Of a DNA stretch of 21,507 bases, positions 6,996 to 15,075 are shown piece by piece. Positions within the stretch are counted from its first letter, which is position 1. The number at the start of each line of letters is the position of its first letter. Below the pieces are notes generated by a model, which was not told where the DNA came from, did not search any database, and saw only the letters and a program-made list of their open reading frames with translations. The stretch comes from an uncultured Lachnospiraceae bacterium. Lineage in GTDB: Bacteria > Bacillota > Clostridia > Lachnospirales > Lachnospiraceae. Position numbers and translations under genes: made by a program. The stretch lies in the NCBI GenBank assembly GCA_910589385.1, contig CAJUTU010000054.1, forward strand, positions 1-21,507, given 5' to 3'.

Positions 6996-8147
6996 TTACA
7001 TCACAAACGCATGCTCCACAAGGAAATTCCATGCTTCCTCCACCTGTGCCGTGATATCGTTTCCCAGAAACAGAACCGTCTCTTTCGGAAATTCCTGTTT
7101 GATATCCGTCACTCCATTTGCAAGCAACTTATTCGCTAAATAGTTCATCTCTCCGGAAAACAGCGGGTTCGGCTGCACCATGGCAGAGTTATAAGTATCA
7201 AGGATTGCCGCCACAGAAATACCGTGATAGGTCAAGGCTTCATATTCCGCAAAGTCTCCGGTTCCTTCCGGCCCTGTCGCTTTCTGTTCCTTTGCCATCT
7301 GAAGCAGCATATTCATATCGTCCCCGCCAAGCGGCCGGAAATCCCTCATATTCTTTACATTGTCCTGTACCTGCTCCAGTGTGGACATACCGGACAGCAC
7401 CGCTGTCACATCCTCCATGCTACCCGCAAACCGCAGCGCCCACACCGCAGGCGACATTTCCGGCTTTATGGAGCGGAGTTTCTTTTCCGCTTCTTTCGGT
7501 ATCTGTGCCAGGACGCCTCCCTTGACCGGCTCCATGATGACTACTTTTTTGCCGTGCCTGCGGATCACCTCATAGCACCTTCTGGAAGCGATAAAATAGC
7601 TTTCCCAGTCAAAATAATTGACGATGATCTGGACAAACTCCACTTCCGGATGTTCTGTCAGGATCTGGTCCAGTACCTCCGGCGAATCGTGGAAGGAAAA
7701 TCCCAGATGCCTGATCTTTCCTTCCTTTTTCCATTTCTGTGCATGTTCAAACAAATGGCAGTTCTTAACGACACCGCCCCTGCCGTCCAGCCCATTGTAG
7801 AATTTCGTGTTCAGGATGTGAAGCAGGTAATAATCCACATAGTCTGTCCCCAGATTTTTAAGCTGTCCCACGAATATATCCTCCACCTGATCCTCTGTCT
7901 GTATAAGAAAGGTCGGAAGCTTCGTGGCGATGGTAAACTGCTCTCTCGGATACCGTTCCACCACGCTTTTCCTTAAAGCCTCCTCACTTTTTCCATTGTG
8001 GTAGGCATAGCTCGTATCAAAATAGGTAAATCCGTTTCCCAGAAACTCATCCACCATTTGCTTCAGTTGTTCCATATCAATATTTTCCTGCGCCCCGTCA
8101 ATTACCGGAAGCCGCATGAAACCAAATCCTAATTTCCCCTGCTCCAT
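6996..8147 (-). CDS. Aldo/keto reductase, 4Fe-4S-type architecture but without cluster cysteines
   Basis: The 383-residue protein starts MEQGKLGFGFMRLP, with AGGAGG 8 bases before ATG 8147. The AKR tetrad is present: Asp44 and Tyr49 (YFDTSYAY), Lys76 (IATKLP) and His110 (YYLLHIL). Up to DNVKNMRDFRPL the protein parallels the 4Fe-4S AKRs of this window. The C-terminal extension then has no cysteine at all. HGISVAAILDTYN aligns by eye with KKIAIPEYFALYN of the 15633 protein, so the fold may persist without clusters. It follows the cupin gene by 12 bp and ends before a hairpin terminator. Presumably NAD(P)H-dependent and cytoplasmic. Substrate unknown. Confidence 0.9.
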   Translation of the reverse strand: MEQGKLGFGFMRLPVIDGAQENIDMEQLKQMVDEFLGNGFTYFDTSYAYHNGKSEEALRKSVVERYPREQFTIATKLPTFLIQTEDQVEDIFVGQLKNLGTDYVDYYLLHILNTKFYNGLDGRGGVVKNCHLFEHAQKWKKEGKIRHLGFSFHDSPEVLDQILTEHPEVEFVQIIVNYFDWESYFIASRRCYEVIRRHGKKVVIMEPVKGGVLAQIPKEAEKKLRSIKPEMSPAVWALRFAGSMEDVTAVLSGMSTLEQVQDNVKNMRDFRPLGGDDMNMLLQMAKEQKATGPEGTGDFAEYEALTYHGISVAAILDTYNSAMVQPNPLFSGEMNYLANKLLANGVTDIKQEFPKETVLFLGNDITAQVEEAWNFLVEHAFVM

Positions 8148-8159
8148 CTGTTCATCCTC

Positions 8160-8597
8160 CTATAAGTTGAAATATGTTTCATCATCTACAGTGTCACACC
8201 ATTCCGTGGATGTATTTTCTCCCGGCACTTCCACTGCAATGTGGGAAAACCAGCTGTCCTGCTTTGCCCCATGCCAGTGTTTTACATTTGCCGGTATCGT
8301 TATGACGGTTCCCGGTGTCAGGCTTATGGCCTCTTTCCCTTCTTCCTGATACCAGCCCTCTCCAGCCGTACAGATCAGGAGCTGCCCGCCTCCTTTATCT
8401 GCATGATGGATATGCCAGTAATTACGGCATGACGGCTCAAAACTGACATTTGCAAGAAAAACCGCACTCGCCCCCGGTTCTGTCAGCGGCTTTAGAAAGG
8501 AGCTGCCCGTAAAATACTGTGCAAACGCATCATTTGGCGCACCAATCCCAAATCTGTCCTGTCTCTCAAACGCTTCTCTGTCCATTGTTTTATCCAA
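8160..8597 (-). CDS. Cupin-domain protein
   Basis: The 145-residue product starts at TTG 8595-8597, 7 bases after AAGGAGG; the next ATG is 12 bases further and worse placed. A single cupin barrel shows the metal-site motif WHIHHADKGGGQ (H62, H64, H65, Q72), PGTVITIPANVKHWHG (H107, H109) and H119 in WFSHIAVEVPGENTS. Such proteins are common beside carboxymuconolactone decarboxylases, flavodoxins and AKRs in Clostridia. Some are isomerases or dioxygenases, but many have no assigned activity. It sits 12 bp after the RibD-like gene and 12 bp before the AKR gene, so all three are probably one operon. Metal binding is likely; the reaction is unknown. Confidence 0.88.
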   Translation of the reverse strand: MDKTMDREAFERQDRFGIGAPNDAFAQYFTGSSFLKPLTEPGASAVFLANVSFEPSCRNYWHIHHADKGGGQLLICTAGEGWYQEEGKEAISLTPGTVITIPANVKHWHGAKQDSWFSHIAVEVPGENTSTEWCDTVDDETYFNL

Positions 8598-8609
8598 AAT
8601 CCCGCCTCC

Positions 8610-9308
8610 TTATTGTTCTTTTATATATCTCATGTGGACCGCACCGCCCTCCAGCGGGTTTGCTTCCGCAAAATAAAATGCCCTGTCGCAAAATGCCCCA
8701 TCCGTGTCTGCAAGAGCCTTATGCTGTCTGTTCCCATCCACATAAGGCAAAACTACGACAGAAAATTCATCGATCATATCTTCTTTCAGAAAACCACCGT
8801 TAATGGATGCGCCGCCTGTCAGGACAAGACGCTCCACACCATAAAATCTTTTCAGCTTTTCCAGTGATTCCCTGACCGGATGTTCCTTCTCTTCTGTAAG
8901 GAGATAGGAGATGCCCATATCCCTTAAATACGCCAGATATTCTTTCCGTACAGCCTTTGTGACTACCTCCACGATCTGCATGGGAACACCGTTCATCGTA
9001 CTTGTAGGAGCTTCCCAGGTGCACCTTCCTTCCCTGTCATAAACCAGACAATAATGTCCTTCTTCATTTTTTACGATATAATCGCCCTCTGGCACTTCTG
9101 CATCCTGATACTTCCCATAATTCACTTCCGGCTGTGGTGAATACATCCGGGTGGTCACACGTCCCCCTGCCATCGACGAACCAAGGTCAAAAATCACATC
9201 ATAATAATACGCCCCTGCTTTTTCGCTTTTTTCCGCCTCATGAAAATCCCCGTCTATCTTTCCATCCAGCGAGACCGCCATATGGCAGATCACATATGCT
9301 CTGTCCAT
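8610..9308 (-). CDS. RibD C-terminal-domain / dihydrofolate reductase-like protein
   Basis: The product is about 232 residues and starts MDRAYVICHMAVSLDGKIDG, the usual N-terminus of stand-alone RibD_C proteins. The nucleotide-binding segment is LVLTGGASINGGFLKEDMIDE. It ends with an FYFAEANPLEGGAVHMRY strand, typical of the fold. These are NADPH-dependent reductases related to the riboflavin pathway enzyme, but single-domain copies usually have unassigned roles. The start is uncertain: AAGGAG lies 13 bases before ATG 9308, and the frame also opens at 9320 and 9332. It belongs with the cupin and AKR genes downstream. A link to flavin supply for the flavodoxins is only conjecture. Confidence 0.85.
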   Translation of the reverse strand: MDRAYVICHMAVSLDGKIDGDFHEAEKSEKAGAYYYDVIFDLGSSMAGGRVTTRMYSPQPEVNYGKYQDAEVPEGDYIVKNEEGHYCLVYDREGRCTWEAPTSTMNGVPMQIVEVVTKAVRKEYLAYLRDMGISYLLTEEKEHPVRESLEKLKRFYGVERLVLTGGASINGGFLKEDMIDEFSVVVLPYVDGNRQHKALADTDGAFCDRAFYFAEANPLEGGAVHMRYIKEQ

Positions 9309-9402
9309 CTTTATAGCCATTCTCCTTTCCATTCATTTTCAAGAACACTCCGGCTCTTCTTTGTGCCCTCGTGTGTATTATATGGAATTTCTTCTTTTGT
9401 TC

Positions 9403-10479
9403 TTAGTAATCGGCAAATCTCTCATTCCGGTCTAATGCGGTCATTTCCTGCATCTCATCATCTGTCAGTTCAAAATCAAAGATCTCAAAGTTCTCCTGAA
9501 TATGGTCTTCATTGCTGGATCCAGGGATTGCAATGTTCCCCGCCTGTAAGTGCCACCGCAGAATGACCTGTGCGGAAGTCTTTCCGTGAGCCTGCGCGAT
9601 GCCGGAAATGATGTCATCGTTAAACAATGTCTGCGTGTTGCCGCGCCCTCCCAGAGGAAACCAAGATTCCATAACCGTTCCATACTGCTGCAGGTGCTCC
9701 TTCATCTCCACGCTCTGATGGTAAGGATGCGTTTCATTCTGAAGCAGCGCGGGCACTGTGGACGCGGCGTTTACCAGCCGGTCAAAATCCTCCGGCGTAT
9801 AATAATTGGAAAGTCCTATGGAACGCAGTTTCCCTTCACTGACCGCCTGCTCCATCGCATGGTAAGCATCCACGTCATTGCTGGGCTGGGAATGATGCAG
9901 GATCATCAAGTCAATGTAATCCAGCCCTAATTTTTTAAGAGAAGCTTCGATTGCCTCTGCCCCGTTATCAAAATCATCCGTCCACATTTTTGTGGTAACA
10001 AAGACTTCCTCCCTTGTCACGATCCCTTCATCAATCGCCCTTTGAATGCCCCGTCCCACGTCTGCCTCATTTCCGTAAATCCTCGCAGTATCAATGAGGC
10101 GGTATCCGTCCCGCAGCGCCCAGTACACAGAATTTTCCGCTTCGCTCCCGGACAGGCGGAATGTCCCTATACCCAGGATCGGCATCTCATAACCGCTGTT
10201 CAGCATCACTGTTCCATTCCCCAGATCAAATACCGGTGCCTCTGATATTCCGTTTCCGGAGGGCTCCTGTTGTTTTCCGCCGGATTCCTCCTGCGGACTG
10301 TTTCCCTGGTTATTTTCCTGTATCCCTTCTCCTGCGCCTTTGCCCTCTCCCTCCGTCTGCCCGCTCTTAGCATGGCAGGCACACAGGAAAATGCACAGTA
10401 CAAAGTAAATCAACAAAGCGGACATTCTGCGCGCCGTCCACATATTTTGAAAAAATGTTTCTGTTCCTTTTCTTCCCAA
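9403..10479 (-). CDS. Aldo/keto reductase with lipoprotein signal (predicted extracytoplasmic)
   Basis: From TTG 10477-10479, 10 bases after GGAGG, the product has 358 residues. The N-terminus is basic, then hydrophobic MSALLIYFVLCIFLCAC with lipobox L-C-A-C (Cys35). A linker of about 40 residues rich in Gly, Glu, Gln and Ser follows. A full-length AKR barrel runs from about 85 to the end, with Asp130 and Tyr135 (RLIDTARIYGNE), Lys164 (TTKMW), His195/196 (ILHHSQ), a GLSNYY strand and IPGSSN. The fold is that of AKR5-like diketogluconate/methylglyoxal reductases. Those need cytoplasmic NADPH, so a lipid-anchored copy is unexpected. The frame also opens upstream at 10548, overlapping the AKR gene 10508-11467. 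A downstream ATG (10443) would leave the signal intact. Confidence 0.88.
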   Translation of the reverse strand: MGRKGTETFFQNMWTARRMSALLIYFVLCIFLCACHAKSGQTEGEGKGAGEGIQENNQGNSPQEESGGKQQEPSGNGISEAPVFDLGNGTVMLNSGYEMPILGIGTFRLSGSEAENSVYWALRDGYRLIDTARIYGNEADVGRGIQRAIDEGIVTREEVFVTTKMWTDDFDNGAEAIEASLKKLGLDYIDLMILHHSQPSNDVDAYHAMEQAVSEGKLRSIGLSNYYTPEDFDRLVNAASTVPALLQNETHPYHQSVEMKEHLQQYGTVMESWFPLGGRGNTQTLFNDDIISGIAQAHGKTSAQVILRWHLQAGNIAIPGSSNEDHIQENFEIFDFELTDDEMQEMTALDRNERFADY

Positions 10480-10507
10480 ATAAATCTGTCCTCCTTCCTT
10501 AACCGTG

Positions 10508-11467
10508 TCACATGCCCACAATATCCATGTGGGACAGGGCTTCTTCAATCTCCTGCATTTCTGCCGGTGACAGCTCTACATGCACCGCGTCAAAGTTTTC
10601 CTTTACCCTCTCTTTTTTCGTCGTACCCGGAATTGGAACCAGATACGGTTTCTTTGTAATCTCCCACGCAAGGGCGATCTGCGCCGGGGTTGCCTGCTTC
10701 CTTTCTGCAAACTCCATGATCAGATCCATCAGGTTCTGGTTTGCATCCATTCCCTCTTTCTGAAACAGGTCCATCCTGGCCCGCCAGTCGCCTTCCCGGT
10801 ATTTTGTCCCGGCGCAGTAGCGGTTACTGAGGTATCCTTTTGCTAGAGGGCAGGCCGACACATAGGTGATCCCCAGTTCTTCGCAAAGCGGGAAATAGGT
10901 TCCCTCATCCTGCCTTGCCACAAAAGAATACATATTTTCGATAGCGGATATTTTACATACCGCATGAGCCCTCCGGATATATTCTTCCGGCGCGAAGGAG
11001 ACGCCCCAAGCCCGGATTTTTCCTGCTTTTATCAACTCCTCCATAGTTTCCGCCACTTCCTCCGGCTCTGTCTTCGGATCGATACGGTGCAGGTAATACA
11101 GATCGATATAGTCTGTCCCAAGCCGTTTCAGGGAATCGTCCACCTGCTGCTTTACGGAATCACGGCTGCTGTTTAAGGCGTCTGCATTTCCACTAAAGAA
11201 AGAATCGTCTACAATACCAAACTTTGTGGCAACCACCACTTCTTTGCGGAAAGGCGCCACCGCTTTGCCCAGATACTGTTCATTTGCCTCTCCGTAAACC
11301 GGCGCGGTGTCAAAAAAGGTATATCCTGTCTCATGGGCATACCGCATGAGCGCTACCATGTCTTCCTCCGCCTCCACAACCCCATAGGCATGGGTCTGCC
11401 CCATACATCCGTATCCAATTGCTGTAATTTCAATATCTGTCTGTCCAAGTTTTCTTGTCTTTTCCAT
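10508..11467 (-). CDS. Aldo/keto reductase (AKR13-like)
   Basis: The 319-residue product starts MEKTRKLGQTDIEITAIGYG. ATG 11465-11467 is chosen because AAAGGTGG lies 5 bases upstream; the frame also offers GTG at 11476. The tetrad is Asp53 and Tyr58 (FFDTAPVYG), Lys82 (VATKFG) and His127 (YYLHRID). The late IPGTTKKERVKENF motif binds the cofactor. Proteins of this type reduce diverse aldehydes and ketones with NADPH in the cytoplasm; a particular substrate cannot be inferred. It is 36 bp downstream of the interrupted MATE gene and 28 bp upstream of the lipoprotein AKR. It is closest in style to 17546-18517. No defects were seen. Confidence 0.93.
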   Translation of the reverse strand: MEKTRKLGQTDIEITAIGYGCMGQTHAYGVVEAEEDMVALMRYAHETGYTFFDTAPVYGEANEQYLGKAVAPFRKEVVVATKFGIVDDSFFSGNADALNSSRDSVKQQVDDSLKRLGTDYIDLYYLHRIDPKTEPEEVAETMEELIKAGKIRAWGVSFAPEEYIRRAHAVCKISAIENMYSFVARQDEGTYFPLCEELGITYVSACPLAKGYLSNRYCAGTKYREGDWRARMDLFQKEGMDANQNLMDLIMEFAERKQATPAQIALAWEITKKPYLVPIPGTTKKERVKENFDAVHVELSPAEMQEIEEALSHMDIVGM

Positions 11468-11503
11468 TTTATCCACCTTTCTTTCATAAAAATATTATAA
11501 TCC

Positions 11504-12868
11504 TTACCGAGAATGATCTGTAACCTGCAGGCTCTGCCGCCGGTACAGAAATACCGCAAGGGAACCTCCCATAAATTCCATGACCGGCTCTACCAGCATC
11601 AATCCGTACATGGGCCACAGCAGATCCGCAAGCATCATCAGCGGCAGGTCAAAAATCCCTTTCCGAAAAAAGGACAACACAAAAGCCTGTTTCGCCCCGC
11701 CAATCCCTTGAAATACAGAGATCAGCATAAACTCGATATTAATAAACGGCAGTGAAATACAACGCAGACGGGTAAAGACTGCTCCATATTCTATCGTAGC
11801 CGCATCTTCAATAAAAAAACAGACCAGATGCGGTGCAGATAATTCCACCATGACAAACAAGATTACAGAAATAGCGGCTCCGGCTGCCAGAGAGAACCGT
11901 ACCGTGCTGTCCATCCTCTTCCTGTTACCGGAAGCATAATTGTAAGCGATCAGCGGAAGCACGCCGGATGAAAGCCCCTGCACAATCTGAAACGGGATCA
12001 TCTCGATTTTCTGTGCGATCCCAAGCCCGGAAATGGCGCTCTCCACATAGCCGGACATCAGCCGTATCATCACACTGTTAGAAACTGACGCCAGAATAAT
12101 CTGTAATGCCGCAGGAGCCCCAACCGAGAACACCTCCGCCACATAAGAAAGCCTGATCCTCTGTGGAAATACCGCAAGCTATACGGCGCTTTCTTTCCGG
12201 GTACGGATGATATGCCCCAAAAGATACAGCACGGAAACCACATTGGAGATACAGGTCGCAAGCGCCGCCCCCGCCACATTCATATGTAACCCGAATATAA
12301 ACAGAGGATCAAGCGCCACATTGAAGATCCCACCCACCGACATTCCGATGCTGGCTGTCCTAGCCCGCCCCTGCGCCCGGACAATATTAGCAAGAACCTG
12401 GTTAATTACCATCGGAATCCCTCCAGCCACAACTGTCCAGAACAAATACTGCTCTGCAAATACAAGGGTTTCCCCGCCCGTTCCCAATACCGACAAGACC
12501 TGCGTCCCAAAACAGAATATGAGTAAAGAGTAAAACAGTGCGGCCATGCCGGACGCCCATGTGACAAATGTACCTATTTTCCCGGCATTTTCCGGTTCTC
12601 TTCTTCCAAGCAGCCGGGAAATCAGGCTCTCGCCTCCTATGCCAAACAGATTTCCCAGACCGCCAAGCAGCATAAAAATCGGATACGACACGGTAACAGC
12701 CGCTACCTGCTGGGGATCTCCTGTCTGTCCGATAAACCATGTGTCAGCAAGGGTATAAATGAGTACGGTCAACTGACTAATCACGGTCGGGACTGCCAGC
12801 GTGAGGACTGCCTTTCTGACAGGTAAATCTTCAAACAGCTCCTTTTCTTTCCGCTTCGCATCTTCCAT
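11504..12868 (-). pseudogene. MATE-family transporter interrupted by one amber codon
   Basis: The frame is open from ATG 12868 to TAA 11504-11506 except for a single TAG at 12179-12181. The first 229 codons start MEDAKRKEKELFEDLPVRKAVLTLAVPTVISQLTVLIYTLADTWFIG and give the first MATE repeat. The last 220 or so, after a short linker (LAVFPQRIRLSYVAEVFSVGAPAALQ), give the second. No frameshift is needed. The stop lies in the cytoplasmic loop between the two six-helix bundles, where relatives have a variable residue, so CAG to TAG is plausible. Reinitiation at GTG 12142 is possible but would give half a transporter. It follows AKR 12872-13726 by 3 bp, suggesting a former AKR-exporter pair. A sequencing error is an alternative. 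Confidence 0.85.
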
Positions 12869-12871
12869 AGC

Positions 12872-13726
12872 TTACTCCTGATGAATCTTTACACTGTTGA
12901 TCATTTTCGCATATTTGGGTTCTTCATTGGAGCCAAATAGCGTCATACCCTCATCCAGTGCGGCGATCTGTTCCATTTCCTCCTCCGTCAGGGAGAAATC
13001 AAAAACAGAGATATTCTGTTCCATCCGCTCCTTATGGACGGATTTCGGGATGGCCACCACACCCCTCTGATAATTCCAGCGGAGCACCACCTGGGCCACG
13101 CTCTTTCCGTATTTCGCGCCGATTCCGGAAAGCACCTCATTTGTAAACAGGTTTTTCTGTCCTTCCGCAAACGGAGCCCATGCTTCCGGCTGGATCTGGT
13201 ACTCCTTCATAAATTCAAACGCCGCCTTCTGCTGGAAATAAGGATGGCATTCCACCTGGTTGACTGCCGGAACCACTTTATTGTTCATCACCAGATCCAC
13301 CAGACGGTCACTGCCAAAATTGGACAATCCGATGGCACGGATCTTTCCTGCCTCGTACAGTTCTTCCATCGCCCTCCATGCCCCGTAGTAATCTCCAAAG
13401 GGACGGTGGATCAGATACAGGTCCAGATAATCAAGCTGCAGATTGGAAAGGGATGTTTCAAATGCTTTTTTCGTCCTCTCATAGCCTGAATCCTGCACCC
13501 ACAGTTTCGTGGTAATAAACAGTTCTTCCCTCGGAATCCCGCTGCCTCTGACTGCGCGCCCCACTGCCGCCTCATTCCCGTATACGGCCGCCGTATCGAT
13601 CAGCCGGTAGCCGGACATCAGGGCATCACAGACTGCCTGCTCGCAAGTCTTAGGGTCTGCGATCTGAAAGACACCGAATCCAAGCGCAGGCATCTTTACT
13701 CCGTTGTTTAAGGTTACATATTCCAT
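12872..13726 (-). CDS. Aldo/keto reductase (AKR5-like, diketogluconate reductase group)
   Basis: The 284-residue, full-length protein starts MEYVTLNNGVKMPALGFGVFQ. The tetrad is Asp44 and Tyr49 (LIDTAAVYGNE), Lys74 (ITTKLW) and His107 (YLIHRP). GLSNFGSDRL, VNQVECHPYFQQ and VVAIPKSVHKERMEQNI complete the cofactor site. These enzymes reduce small carbonyls such as methylglyoxal or diketo sugars with NADPH; the substrate here is unknown. It begins 14 bp after the internally deleted AKR gene and ends 3 bp before the MATE gene, so the three are one transcription unit. Confidence 0.94.
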   Translation of the reverse strand: MEYVTLNNGVKMPALGFGVFQIADPKTCEQAVCDALMSGYRLIDTAAVYGNEAAVGRAVRGSGIPREELFITTKLWVQDSGYERTKKAFETSLSNLQLDYLDLYLIHRPFGDYYGAWRAMEELYEAGKIRAIGLSNFGSDRLVDLVMNNKVVPAVNQVECHPYFQQKAAFEFMKEYQIQPEAWAPFAEGQKNLFTNEVLSGIGAKYGKSVAQVVLRWNYQRGVVAIPKSVHKERMEQNISVFDFSLTEEEMEQIAALDEGMTLFGSNEEPKYAKMINSVKIHQE

Positions 13727-13740
13727 CGTTTTTCCCCTCC

Positions 13741-14286
13741 TTAATCATTCACTTCCCATGAAGTGAACTGTGCTTCCTGCTGCTTAAGTGTCATATTAAA
13801 AAACCGTACGCCCTTATCGATCTTTCTGATCTCTGCCGCCTCACAGACCTCCTCCAATCGTTCGGATTCAAAATTGCTAAGCCCGATCGTCCTCACTTTT
13901 CCCTGCCGGACTGCCTTTTCACAATCCCGCCATGCGCCCATATAATCGCCTACCTGCTGATGCAGAAGAAGCAGATCCAGCGATTCCACATCAAGACGTT
14001 TCAGCATTTCGTCAATGGCTGCCAATGTTTTTCCTTCACCATATTCATTAGGCCAAAGCTTAGAAGTAATCCATATATCTTCCCTTGGAATGCCGCTTTC
14101 CCGGATTGCAGCCCCCACACTGCGTTCGTTCTGGTATGCGTGAGCTGTATCAATATGGCGGTAACCCATCTTGAGGGCGTTTCGCACCGCACTTTTTGTC
14201 TCTTCCCCTTCCGGCACCATATATACGCCCATGCCAAACTGCGGGATTCTTGCTCCATTGTTTAATGTGATATAAGTCTGATTCAT
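13741..14286 (-). CDS. Aldo/keto reductase with in-frame internal deletion (probably inactive)
   Basis: The product has 181 residues against about 280 for the family. ATG 14284-14286 is chosen for AAGGAGG 9 bases upstream. Residues 1-152 follow a normal AKR5-like protein: Asp46 and Tyr51 (HIDTAHAYQNE), Lys76 (ITSKLW), His109 (LLLHQQ) and GLSNFESERLEEVCEAAEI. The sequence then jumps to KIDKGVRFFNMTLKQQE, the usual extreme C-terminus. About 100 residues are missing (VNQVE..., the last barrel strands and the IPKS cofactor motif), and the frame is kept. The junction is near 13822-13835. The tetrad remains but half the barrel and the NADPH-clamping region are gone, so activity is unlikely. It lies upstream of a full-length AKR by 14 bp. 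Confidence 0.85.
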   Translation of the reverse strand: MNQTYITLNNGARIPQFGMGVYMVPEGEETKSAVRNALKMGYRHIDTAHAYQNERSVGAAIRESGIPREDIWITSKLWPNEYGEGKTLAAIDEMLKRLDVESLDLLLLHQQVGDYMGAWRDCEKAVRQGKVRTIGLSNFESERLEEVCEAAEIRKIDKGVRFFNMTLKQQEAQFTSWEVND

Positions 14287-14316
14287 TTCAAAGTTCCTCC
14301 TTCTCAAAAATAATAT

Positions 14317-14460
14317 TTATTTACTCTGCCAGACAGATGTTAAAGCCGCTATAAAATACCCGATCACGGCAAACAGGCATATCACTGCAAAATATTCCAT
14401 AAAGAACAGTAACGCCGGCTCTCCATAATCAAGAAACACAAATGGAACCTGCAGGAACAT
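14317..14460 (-). CDS. Possible 47-residue single-span membrane protein
   Basis: A short frame starts MFLQVPFVFLDYGEPALLFF and continues with one long hydrophobic stretch (about residues 17-43) before ending SVWQSK. It lies in the gap between flavodoxin 14515-15030 and the deleted AKR. A weak GGGGACGG-like purine stretch precedes the ATG. The same frame stays open back to the flavodoxin stop codon, with several Lys/Arg codons that would give a positive-inside flank. It matches nothing I recognise and could be a remnant of a larger membrane protein or chance. Treat as doubtful. Confidence 0.3.
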   Translation of the reverse strand: MFLQVPFVFLDYGEPALLFFMEYFAVICLFAVIGYFIAALTSVWQSK

Positions 14461-14514
14461 ATTCCGTCCCCGCTTCTTTCCGAAACAAACACGCCGTTTT
14501 GTTATGTCCCTGCA

Positions 14515-15030
14515 TTACGATTTTCTTCCTTCCTGCAAAAACTCAGCGATACCCGCTGTCCACGTATTAATGTCAGCCTCCGGAGTTTCCAGATGGCTGC
14601 CTCCTGTGGAATCAAATTTAACTTCCATCCCATACATGATATCAGCGCCCCTGCATTCTTTCTCAATGTCTTTCAGTACATGGCCAGGCCATCCGCCATT
14701 TGTCATAAGTGGGATCACTGTTTTACCATTAAAATTCTGGGCTTTCAGAAAAGTCAGAACCGCAGGAGCCATTGTATACCACCAGGTAGGCGTCCCGACA
14801 GCAATCACTTCATAGTCCTTCACAAAAACAGGCAATGGGACAATCTCCGGCTGATATCCCCTGTTTACCTCATCCTGTCCCTGTTTTACCACCTCATCAT
14901 AACTGCCGGAATATGGAACCGCCGTTTCAATCCTGGCTATATCAGCCCCAGTGGCTTTCTGAAGCTTTTCAGCGATCCGCTTTGTATTTCCGTTTGACCA
15001 TGAATAATAAACGATCAGCATCTTCTTCAT
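14515..15030 (-). CDS. Flavodoxin
   Basis: The 171-residue product starts MKKMLIVYYSWSNGNTKRIAEKL. The FMN phosphate loop is SWSNGNTKRI (about 10-19), and later flavin-contact loops are GTPTWWYTMAP and TNGGWPGH. This is the short Clostridia flavodoxin type, a cytoplasmic FMN electron carrier or NAD(P)H:quinone-type reductase component. ATG 15030 has AAGGTGA about 11 bases upstream. It is second of a flavodoxin pair 45 bp downstream of 15076-15576, directly after the 4Fe-4S AKR. Serving that AKR as electron donor or acceptor is inference from order alone. Confidence 0.93.
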   Translation of the reverse strand: MKKMLIVYYSWSNGNTKRIAEKLQKATGADIARIETAVPYSGSYDEVVKQGQDEVNRGYQPEIVPLPVFVKDYEVIAVGTPTWWYTMAPAVLTFLKAQNFNGKTVIPLMTNGGWPGHVLKDIEKECRGADIMYGMEVKFDSTGGSHLETPEADINTWTAGIAEFLQEGRKS

Positions 15031-15075
15031 ATCGTTTCACATCACCTTTCTATGCTGCAGCATATGCAGAAAAAT

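Noticed and set aside
7224..7976. 250-codon plus-strand open frame
   Set aside because: It is antisense to the well-supported AKR at 6996-8147, has no ribosome site and no recognisable motifs; it is a shadow of that gene's codon pattern.
2802..12868. UAG recoded as a sense codon, since two genes are interrupted by in-frame TAG
   Set aside because: TAG is the ordinary terminal codon of several intact genes here (hydrolase at 289, AKR at 3150, LysR at 2682, MATE at 5502), so recoding does not fit.
11504..12868. Two separate half-size MATE genes or a frameshift
   Set aside because: Both halves are in one frame with a single TAG between them and normal inter-domain sequence around it, so one nonsense-interrupted gene is simpler.
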